Assembly: GCA_947044365.1 (NCBI GenBank)
Contig: OX345652.1
Span: 248,001-312,000, forward strand
DNA length: 64,000 bases
Direction of reading: 5' to 3'
From: Petrosia ficiformis
Taxonomy: Eukaryota > Porifera > Demospongiae > Haplosclerida > Petrosiidae
The position numbers and the translations under genes were made by a program. Under the pieces are notes generated by a model, which was given only the letters and a program-made list of their open reading frames with translations, was not told the DNA's origin and did no database searches. Shown here one piece after another: positions 54,770-64,000 of this stretch. Within the stretch, counting starts at the first letter, position 1. Each line of letters opens with the position of its first letter.

Positions 54770-56300
54770 TTCTTCAATTGGTGACACAAGCCTGTATATA
54801 TATATATATATATATAATATATATATCTCAGAAGAAAATAATGTTCTGTGTAATCTGTAGTATGAGGAGTGTCTCTACAACGTCAGTTTCGCGGGTTGTC
54901 ACATGATATTTTGAAAATATCACGTGATTTATGGGGGCGGGTCTTGATGAAGTGCGTAATTACGCTTACCGCAATCAGCAATGCAAATTTACAAGCCACA
55001 CCCGAATTGTTTAGTCTGTTGCAGATCAAGTAAGAGAAGAAAGACGTTTTTTCCTGAATCAACAGGTGAGCGATCACTGAAATTTATCAATGTTATTAAT
55101 TTTGTATTTGTAAGCGAGTTGCGATCAATAAAATAATTATAAATATTGTATAATTATATAGCTAGTGGGTATCATTAGAGGAGTATATATAATGAAGGTG
55201 TGAAATATGTTTCAGTGGAGATATATGCAATAATGCAAAGTACGAATACTTTAATAAATATTTCAGATGGAGGATTGCTACAGCATATTTACTATTTGTG
55301 TCCTCTTTTACTGCTCCCTGGATCCTTAGGCTTCGAAGATTGTAAGATGTTCCTGCAAGATTACATAAGAACATGATAGTGATAGTAATGCATTATTTAC
55401 CAAAAATATTAGAGTAATTTTTTTGTAGTACAAACTTATTTACACTTGGCAGCTTATCTTCTGGTGTTACTATAATTGCATAAAGTGATGTTGCCAAAGG
55501 TAATAAGTATCCACCTGCATATTAGTAAAATGTGGTAATCTAGACAGGTAGTTGTGACTATTGGGTTTAGGTCAACATCCTTTAACTGTTCTAATTGCAA
55601 AGTATATACACTTTTGAACAGATTCAGTTAATTGTGCCAATCAGTATTATGGTTTTTCTTACTACCATTATTACTACTACAAGCAAATTGTATTAGGAAT
55701 ACTTGTATACTAACATCAAATACTGAAAGTGTTAACACAGGAAATGTTTCCTGCTACAAAACAAAATCATTATACTATATATATATACATACCACAATTA
55801 ACACCATGTATCAGTAATGCATAAATATTGTTTGTGTACAAAACTTGTGTAATGTATAACCGTATTAGTGAGTATCATATGACACACACAGTACAGATAT
55901 TGAATTTCTTGCATGGTCTGTTGATAAAATTCATATATACCCTTGTTATTAACTTCCATCCATATTTGTGGATATGTAATTAATCCCACACTATGAATAT
56001 AATTAATAACCGGAATATGTAACTTCAGAGAAAGTTTGTTGGAGGTATTTATAACACATCATGCAACTCATTAGAATGTACAATCAGCATTTGGTGTATG
56101 CATTGAATATTTACAATGTACATAATTATATTACTATATGTATATATATTTTTGTTTGTTTTGCTTATGATCATTTTGAAAAATAGCTTATCAATACAGT
56201 GATATATGTAAACATTTTACTTAAATACATATTGACTTGCTTGTCATATCTATAATTTCCTCTATTCCAGCTGGGAACAGTCTTCATCCCACACTAAATC
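54770..56300. promoter_or_regulatory. Divergent intergenic region between SMARCA5 and the SOD-SH3 gene
   Basis: About 1.5 kb between start codons. It contains a TA microsatellite (54793-54827) and an almost perfect 29-bp palindrome at 54899-54927 (TCACATGATATTTT...ATCACGTGA). A donor-like AACAG|GTGAGC at 55066 could end a 5' UTR exon of the rightward gene, spliced to the acceptor CTATTCCAG at about 56270. The rest (55.1-56.2 kb) is AT-rich without a convincing exon. Promoter positions are inferred. Confidence 0.4.
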
Positions 56301-59300
56301 ATGCAACAAGTTTTTATCACTGCAGTGGTTGTGTTGTATGGTTTACTGAATATACTAACAACTGAAGGTATGTACCAGGACAATATGTAGTGTGGTTCAA
56401 GCTGTGTAAATGATAGTGTCAGTTATTTTTAATCAGTGGTTTTGGGTGATAGTAATATCAGTAAGCTAAGAAGATGCCAAGTATGTATTACTGCATATAT
56501 ACATGTACATAAACCTGAAAAGAGTACACAAAATCTATGATACAATAAATATACCTTCCAAGAATTAACAGTAGCTACATCTACAAAGTATAACTGTACA
56601 TGTCCTGTACATGTGTATGAAATAAGTACTTGTGTACGAAATAACTACTTGTGTACATGTACATATGTACAATTGTACATGTATATACATGTATACATAT
56701 ACACATGTACAGTATACAGTATTATAATACATACATGTACAGTATCATGTTTCTTTATCTTGTTCCTCAGCTTCGTTATCTGTGGTGACATTATTCAGTC
56801 AAAGGAACATTAGTGGTAACATTACATTCTCACAGTCAACTCCCTCATCACCAACAATTATCTCTATTTCTTTATTTGGACTTGACCAATTTGTAAATGA
56901 AACCTACCCCTGGCATGTACATGAGTATCCTTTTACTTCTGCTCTTTCTTCTCCTTGCTCTTCTTCAAATGTAGGAGGACATTATGACCCATTAGGTGCA
57001 AATAATGGTATTAGTTATAACTGTGCTAGCAACATGTCATTATGTGAAATTGGAGACCTTAGTGGTAAATTTGGCCCTTTAAACAGTACAACTACAACAC
57101 TTAGCCTAACAGACAACACATTGTCCTTATATGGTCAATATAGTATCATTGGTAGGTCAGTAGTCATACACAGGAGTGATGGCAGTAGGTATGTATGTGC
57201 AAATATTGGCTATCCTGATAACGGAGAGATGATTATTAACTATGTACCTTTGCGAGGAACTTCAATTATTGGTAACATTTATCTACAACAGTATTCTAGC
57301 AATGGAACATCAGTTTATGCAAAATTACTAATTTCAGTTCGGTTTTCAACGGATCATAATTGGCACGTACATGAACAGCCTATACAAGCGAGTGTGTGTA
57401 CATCAGCTGCAGGACATTATAATCCACGTACAGTTAACACTAGTAATCCTAATTATGCAACATTATGTAATGGAAATAGTCCATTACAGTGTGAAGTTGG
57501 AGATCTCTCTGGGAAAGGAGGAAAAATGGATTTTAATGAATATCGAGAGCAGTTATTATATACAGATACAGATCTTCCAATATCACTTATTAATGATATC
57601 TCAATTGCTAATCGTTCAATTGTTATTCACGATGCTAACATGAGTAGTACAAGAATTGCTTGTGGGAATCTTATACCCGTCAAACCTCGTAAAGCCACAG
57701 CAAAATTCAGTGGAGAAGGTGGTGTGACTGGTACAATCAAATTCATCCAAACTTCACGTTTTAGTCATACCAAAGTGTTAGTGAAACTTACAGGACTTCA
57801 AGGTTTAGCCGATGGGTATCATGTCCATGAAACTCCAGTTGGAAAAGGGATTGTCGGAAGTGAGCGATGTTCGTCAAAATATACTGGAGGTCATTGGAAT
57901 CCTAGGAATGTGACGTATAGTTCCGCTGTGCCTGTAACTAGTGATCATTATGAAGTAGGTGATTTAAGTGGTAAATTTGGTTCTCTCAGTAATATGATGG
58001 CATTAGATGAAGAGTATGCAGACATGAACTTACCTTTGTATGGAACAGACAGTATCATAGGTCGATCCATTGTTATCCATTTTCAAAATTCATCTCGATG
58101 GGTTTGTGCTGATATTCTCTATGATATGCCAGTTATTCAAGCTACAGCTGTTCTTTCCTTATTTGATTACATGATAGAGTTTTCTTTTATACAAATAGCT
58201 GATGACCCATTTGCTGATACAACAATTATAATTAGTGAACTAGTTCAAAACAATGTTTCATTACCTGTAACTTCATCACCATCACCAACACCGTCTCCTG
58301 AGTCCATGGGATCCGGGGAAGACCCAATGGAACCCACGCAGCTAAGACGAAGAGAATTGTCTGATGTGTATATAGAATCGGATGAGTTACTACTTCCACA
58401 TGAATATTTTGATCTAGATATACCAAATACTGTTGAGAATATTGAAGATGTAGAAATTCTTCATCTTCAGAAACGAGAGAGCATGGCTACAATAAAATGG
58501 AGCATTAGAGCAATTTCAAGTGGACAAGAACAAAATGATGATTGTAACTCATTAGCAGAATTCCTGGCATCACCTGAAGAACTGTTAGTTCATATACGAT
58601 ATGTATGCATGTGTGTATGTGTTTCACGTGTTGTAATATCATCTGCATCTGTTTTATCTCTTCTCTACTAGTAACACATTATGTGATTCTGGTGAGCAGT
58701 TAGCTTGTGCTAGTGGTGATCTCACATCAAAACATCCCATGCTTCAAATGAATCCAGACACTGGAATTAGAATGGTTTTAACAGATCCTTACCTACCTCT
58801 GTCCGGACCACAATCTGGTAATTTAATCAATAATATGTATGTTAATGAAAGCACTTTACATCTACTATGTTTATGTACAGCTATCGATAATGTGTTACTG
58901 GTTCAATCAGATGACTGTCCTGAACTAAATCAATATGCTTCTATAAGTGAAGGAGACTCACTCACACAATTGGATACAACATCATGCACTGTAACACCTA
59001 CTACGACTTCAAGCTCCTATTCCCCTACAATGACAGCAGTTAGCTCATCTTTCACAAGTGTTAGCTCATTTTACACTTCTATTTTGCCTACTTCATCATC
59101 GAAATCAGGATCAGGTAATAGCTAATAAACATACATGTACATGTGTGTAATTTAACACTCATACATCATTTATCTCATTATGTCCACAGCTCTTCCACTG
59201 GATTTGCCCTACCTTATAGCAGTATGTGTTGGAGGTTTTTTACTTGCAGTAATACTTTGTGTACTGTTAGCTATAATCATTTTGTGCTGTGTAAAAAAGA

Positions 59301-62300
59301 GAACCAAAAACAAGTTTTCTATGTCATATGAAACAAAGAGGTCTAATATTGAGTTGGGAATGTTTAAACGAAAAAATCCAGTATTTGGAGGTATGTTATG
59401 TAAAATAACATGTGTATGAAAAATCATGTTATCCATAATGATCATATCAATACATACATGTACATCTGTAATATAGTTTGCCATTACTCTGTGCACATTA
59501 ACCACTAAACTGCATTGTTACATGTACATGTGCATTAAGTTTTTCACTCATGCCAAAACAATATTTTTTACATGATTGTATACATGTACATACATGTACG
59601 TAATTACACGATTATGTTTCTATTCATATACATGTATGTATGTATTCACTCACAGTGGCTACTTACAAAGTACTGTACAGCTATAAACCTCAACAAAAAG
59701 ATGATCTAGAACTGATTGAGGGTGAATTAGTGGCTCTCATTGAGGCTCCAGTTGGAGGTGACTGGTGGAGAGGGAGAGTACGTGATAAAGAAGGATGGTT
59801 CCCAAAGACATATGTCGATTATTTTGATATTCACGAAGAGGAGAAAAAAAAGAAAGAAGGTTTGGATTAAATGACATAATTATATTAGTTTTTGAACTGG
59901 ATACTATAGAAAATGATCATAATGCATATATACTGTTGTACGGTAATTCGGTAAATAAAATTTAGAATTTAAAATGGTCACTATCAAGGAGGAAGACAAC
60001 TAACAACGTGGAACCACCAATAGCTGCTTTTCCTGGACAACAAATGTAGTTGTCATCCTTTACAAAAGGGCTTAATTACAAATCCTTAAAGGTGGTTGTT
60101 TGATTAATGTTGTTATCTTCTGAAGGTCATCTATCATAATCACCAATAGCTGCTTTTCCTGGACAACAAATGTAGTTGTCATCCTTTACAAAAGGGCTTA
60201 ATTACAAATCCTTAAAGGTGGTTGTTTGATTAATGTTGTTATCTTCTGAAGGTCATCTATCATAATCATTTATATAAGTGGTTTTATCTTCTTTCTTTCA
60301 TTACAGAGGATCTTGAGACTGCAGCTGCTGCTATTAGGGCGGCTTCATTTGCATTCACTTTGGATCGGGGAGGACTCGGTACACCATCAAGTACTAAAAA
60401 GAACATACAAAGCACACCTGTACTTGCTGTATCTAAGTTTGATCATGGAGAGAAGGAGACGAATTTTATGAACATTACTAGCACACCTGATCTTAACCAG
60501 GATTGTTTGAACACACCTCCGATTGATGATAAAGTAGATACCCCTGTCGTAACAGAAGCATTATCTTCCTCTTCTGGCAACGACTCACCACTACCCAATG
60601 ATGAAATATACATAGCAAAGTTTGATTGTGTTGGTCAGTCAGAATCAGAACTCCAACTTACTAAAGGGGATAAGGTTATTATCATTGAACAAGCAGACAA
60701 TGGATGGTGGCATGGAGTCATTGGTGATCGTCATGGATGGGTACCTGAAAGTTTTCTGGAATCAATTGATGAAAACACTCAGAAGAACATTGAAGAGAAA
60801 GATAATCTTAATGATGAAATTGGAGAGTTTAGACCTAGAGGGATGACAGAATTTCACTCTGGCACTTCTGAGGAAGTGGAAGCTAGTGGTAAGGTTTTAA
60901 ACTATTTTGTGAAGAGTTTGAATGGTATCCATCCTTCATTAGGAAAGATGTAACTACACATGGCCTTGAGGCTTTCTTCACCCGAAAAACGCCTCAAAGC
61001 CAAAATGTTGTGTGCAGTTACACTTCTTTCTTTCACAACAGTAGAGAGTAATGTACATGTATAGTGATACATGTACATGTACTTACATATACAATTATAC
61101 ATGTACATGTATGTATGTTTATTATGTTGTTAATATCTCTTTCATTGTAGAATACAGAGCTATTACCCGTTTCAGTTCTGAAAGAGAAGGAGATTTATCA
61201 TTTGATGAAGGAGATATTCTTCTTGTTTACTGGGCCAATAAGAATGGATGGTGGTATGGAGCAGTTGAATCAAAACAGGGCTGGTTCCCTGGTTCATATG
61301 TAGAAGTGAGTGTTTGAGATGTTATGTGGAATTCATGTTCGTTATAAAAAATATTATAATACACACCCTTGTCTATCACTTAATGCTAACATTATTTTAA
61401 AGAAATGAAAATTTATACTCTTTCCATTTTTTCTAAAACACAGCCTGTAATGGAGTTATTAGAACGTGTCAGCTCACCTGTACCTATCAATTCTGAAGAC
61501 ATATCTCAATATCAGCAAGAAGGAAACATCTCCTCATCTTCTAACAATGCAGGAAGTAGTTTAAGTGATGATATCACAGCTGCTTTTAAAAAAAGAGAGG
61601 AGAAAAGGGAGTCACCCATAGTAGAAGAAAATACTAATCAACACGAAGGATTGAGTTTTGCCGACGATATTTTAGCAACTCTTTATAAAAAGAAAGAGTT
61701 TGAGAACAGTACGATAATTAATAGTACTGAGATATCTGAAACAAGTACAAAGCCAGAGAGTGTTCTTGGGGGTTTTCAAAACGATATTTTATCAGTTATC
61801 GGATCACTGGGATCTGATGAGACCTCACCCCTACCTGAAAGAAATGAAAATGATTCTGAAACTGTCATAAAGGAAGAAAGACCAGTAACACCCATTGTAA
61901 CAAAGCCAAGTGGGAAACAGCCGAATAAACGTCCACAGAGGAAAGCCCCTCCCCCTCCTCCTCCTGGAGCAAAAGCTCCTCCTTCAGGTGGTAATCAAAA
62001 GTCAGAATCTAGTGAGTCAAATTCTCCAATAAGTAATGAATCTCCAACACCTGATGCTCTTGAAAAACCACCCACTCTAACCGAAAGCATTTCTACATCA
62101 AATGATACAACTAATGATGTGTTACCAGATGAGAAGATTGTTGAAACAGAAAAAATTCCCGAATCAGTTCCGAATGATATTAAACTTCAAACAGTAAAGC
62201 AAGTAAGTACCGAAACTGAAGTGAAGCAAGAACGAAGGAGATCAGGTGCTCCTAAAGTAGTACATACTCTAACTACATCTTCTCCTTCTGGCAAACGACG

Positions 62301-64000
62301 TCGTGTGCCACCACCACCACCACAATCTCTACTCACAAGTAATACCAAAACATCTGAAGAAACTAGAAACCATTCACCTAAGAATTCAGCTATTCCTGAT
62401 GTTCCATCTCTGGACGTGAATGACAAAGATGAATTGAATACTATCGACAAACCAATCTCTGTAAATAAAGATGCTTATGGCAAAGACAAACCTTCTCGAT
62501 TAGAGAGACGGCATAAAAAAGAGAAGGATGGTCTGAAAACCTCTGGAGGTTGGAAGCCACAAGGCAAGAATACTAATAAAACAAGTGATTCAGCACCAAG
62601 AAGAACTCCACCACAACCACCATCTTCAAGCCCTAAAAACATGCAACCAAAGGTCAAAGTTCAGAAAGTAAAACGACCAGGTCGGAACATTCCACCACCA
62701 CCCAGTATACCTTTACCTCCTCCACCGACAATGAGAACACCTCCATCTCCTAAATCCTCTCCTCCGACTATTCCTCTTCCTTCTCCTCCTGTATTAACTG
62801 TTTTGAAAGAGGAGCAAGATACACCTCCATCTGCTGGTAACACATCTCCATCCTCAAAATTAGAAAGCAATCCTACTGTTTCCACACATGTCAACGAAGA
62901 AGATTCAACTGTTGAAACAGTAACTAATCCTCACGACTCCGTACTTCCAGAAGATCAAATCAATTCGACAGAAGACACAAAAATGGAAGAACTGTCAAAG
63001 ATATTAGATGGAAACAATAGTGATATACCTAATACTGAAAGTAAATCAAAACCAGAGCCATCGCCTAGGCAACGGAACACACATATAGAGAAGCATCATA
63101 GTGATAGTCAGGAAGAGAAGAAATCTGATTTCCCAGTAGAAACGTATCAAACAAATGTTGAATCAAAAGTACCGACATTGTCATCCTTAGATTCCAATAA
63201 CAAAACTGTGCCTCCTCCTAAGAAAACTAAACCACCTATTAAACCAAAACCTAAACACATATCAGTAGGATCTCTGAATCAAGATAGAGATTTAAAGCCA
63301 CACCCACCACTTCAATCTTCATCATCAAATATTAAAAATACACAATTATCTCAATCTCCACAGATTAAAAAACTACGAGGGAATCGTCCTACTCCACCTG
63401 AAAGAACAAGTAGTTTACCAAACACTCCTGATCCATCACCATCTCCCTCACCTTCACCTATCCCTCGTTCAACTTTAACTGATTCTCCATTACCATCCTC
63501 GACAATTGATAGAACCCCTTCCACCTCACCTGTTCCACATTCTCCTATCCCATCTTCAGCGATTAATAAAACCCCTTCCACCTCACCCATTCCGCATTCT
63601 CCTATCCCATCTTCAACAATTAATAGAACCCCTTCCACCTCACCCATTCCGCATTCTCCTATCCCATCTTCAACAATTAATAGAACCCCTTCCACCTCAC
63701 CCATTCCGCATTCTCCTCCTGCAATCCCATCTTCAGCAATTAATAAAACCCCTTCCACCTCACCTGCTCCATCGTCAGTACTTAACCCACATATGCCTTC
63801 ACCCCCAGCCTCTCCCAACCCCTCTTCTACACCTCTAAACACAAAAAACCAAGGAAGTCAAAAGAAACCTCCACCTCCGAGACCTGCTCCTCCCAATATT
63901 GTTAGAAAAACATCTAAGGAGGAGGCAGACAAACCTGTTTCTCCAACAAAAGCAAAAGTGAATAGCCTCATGACATCAATGAAAAAACTTGATGGAAGAC
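56301..64000 (+). CDS. Receptor-like Cu-only SOD-repeat / transmembrane / triple-SH3 / proline-rich protein (3' incomplete)
   Basis: Eight exons: 56301-56367, 56771 to about 58.6 kb, 58672-59114, 59190-59390, 59656-59859, 60307-60898, 61151-61305, and 61444 to beyond the window. A signal peptide (MQQVFITAVVVLYGLLNIL) precedes three superoxide dismutase domains (56.79-57.24, 57.25-57.69, 57.70-58.13 kb). Each has the four copper histidines (WHVH or YHVH, GGHY/AGHY/GGHW, VVIH/IVIH), the disulfide cysteines and the active-site Arg before the last Cys, but EIGDLSGK-type sequence where the zinc ligands should be. A degenerate fourth domain (to about 58.93 kb) lacks the histidines. Then come a Ser/Thr stalk, one span (LIAVCVGGFLLAVILCVLLA), a basic stop-transfer KKRTKNK, and SH3 domains at 59.66-59.84, 60.61-60.77 and 61.15-61.31 kb. 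The tail of over 850 residues has many PPPPP motifs. Phases match from stalk to tail; the joint near 58.6 kb is approximate. Confidence 0.85.
60015..60266. repeat. Perfect 126-bp tandem duplication in an intron of the SOD-SH3 gene
   Basis: 60015-60140 and 60141-60266 read identically (CACCAATAGCTGCTTTTCC ... CTATCATAAT), head to tail. Identity implies a very recent duplication or an assembly artefact. Confidence 0.92.
61444..64000 (+). other. Open proline-rich cytoplasmic tail exon
   Basis: 852 codons without a stop to the window edge, following an acceptor (AAAACACAG). The content is disordered: Ser, Pro, Glu and Lys-rich. PPPPPP-type runs lie at about 61951, 62312 and 62694, with KKPPPPRPAPP at about 63865. 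These fit SH3, EVH1 or profilin ligands, and some could bind the protein's own SH3 domains. Two copies of an LSxDDI.AxxxKK(R/K)E motif, at 61560 and 61660, resemble short internal repeats. The exon crosses the edge, so the true C-terminus is unknown. Confidence 0.8.
63499..63770 (+). repeat. Coding minisatellite, about five units of 20 residues
   Basis: Within the proline-rich tail, units of about 60 bp encode RTPSTSPIPHSPIPSS(A/T)IN variants. The DNA is nearly identical between units, so the copy number is likely to vary between alleles. One unit has an extra PA pair. Confidence 0.9.

Noticed and set aside
55162..55817. Short frames on both strands between SMARCA5 and the SOD-SH3 gene
   Set aside because: No domain, no convincing splice context and AT-rich composition typical of non-coding sequence here.
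59640..61317. A separate intersectin-like SH3 gene starting at about 59.6 kb
   Set aside because: The SH3 exon begins at an acceptor in phase with the upstream transmembrane exon, and no start codon or promoter is apparent; it fits as the cytoplasmic part of the SOD gene.
62187..63842. Minus-strand frames of 60-163 residues rich in Gly/Glu/Val
   Set aside because: They are antisense shadows of the proline-rich tail, which stays open on the plus strand from 61444 to the edge.

Overview
The window is nuclear DNA from an animal. Genes are split by short, mostly GT-AG introns, base composition is AT-rich, and genes lie 100-400 bp apart. Recognisable products are orthologues of human PAXIP1 (PTIP), NCDN, TMBIM4, RPS3A, ADCY9 and SMARCA5 (ISWI). 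The compactness, minimal introns, a huge cadherin-type protein partly encoded by one 12.5 kb exon, and receptor-like proteins with unusual domain mixes suggest an early-branching metazoan, most likely a demosponge such as Amphimedon. The species is my inference, not something the sequence proves.

Layout. 1-227 (+): last exons of a gene entering from the left. 400-25730 (-): giant secreted cadherin/adhesin-repeat protein with a LamG-like domain, a receptor L-like region and two C-terminal EGF domains. 25855-31755 (+): PAXIP1, head-to-head with the giant gene. 31926-37806 (-): neurochondrin; one of its introns holds an oppositely oriented uncharacterised type II membrane protein gene (33073-34437, +) and a foldback MITE. 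37910-39175 (+): TMBIM4, sharing a 103 bp bidirectional promoter with NCDN. 39329-41168 (+): RPS3A. 41585-46393 (-): ADCY9-like adenylate cyclase. 46661-54769 (-): ISWI/SMARCA5, with introns full of micro- and minisatellites, a long TACATG-rich array and a SINE remnant. 56301 to the window end (+): a receptor-like gene with three extracellular Cu-only SOD domains, a degenerate fourth, one membrane span, three cytoplasmic SH3 domains and a very long proline-rich tail.

The most novel item is the last gene: an ectodomain able in principle to bind copper and dismutate superoxide, joined to an SH3/proline-rich cytoplasmic scaffold. Exon phases agree through the SOD-stalk-TM-SH3 part. The final reading frame (61444-64000) has no stop and leaves the window. 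The giant adhesin is second: it mixes true cadherin repeats with repeats resembling those of giant bacterial adhesins, and no membrane anchor is visible. The remaining genes are conserved housekeeping, chromatin and signalling genes; I see no functional operon. Mobile-element traces include two members of one foldback MITE family (28.5 and 35.1 kb), another MITE nested in one of them, a long perfect-arm hairpin (31.0 kb) and tRNA-derived SINE-like pieces (22.4-22.7 and 52.8 kb).
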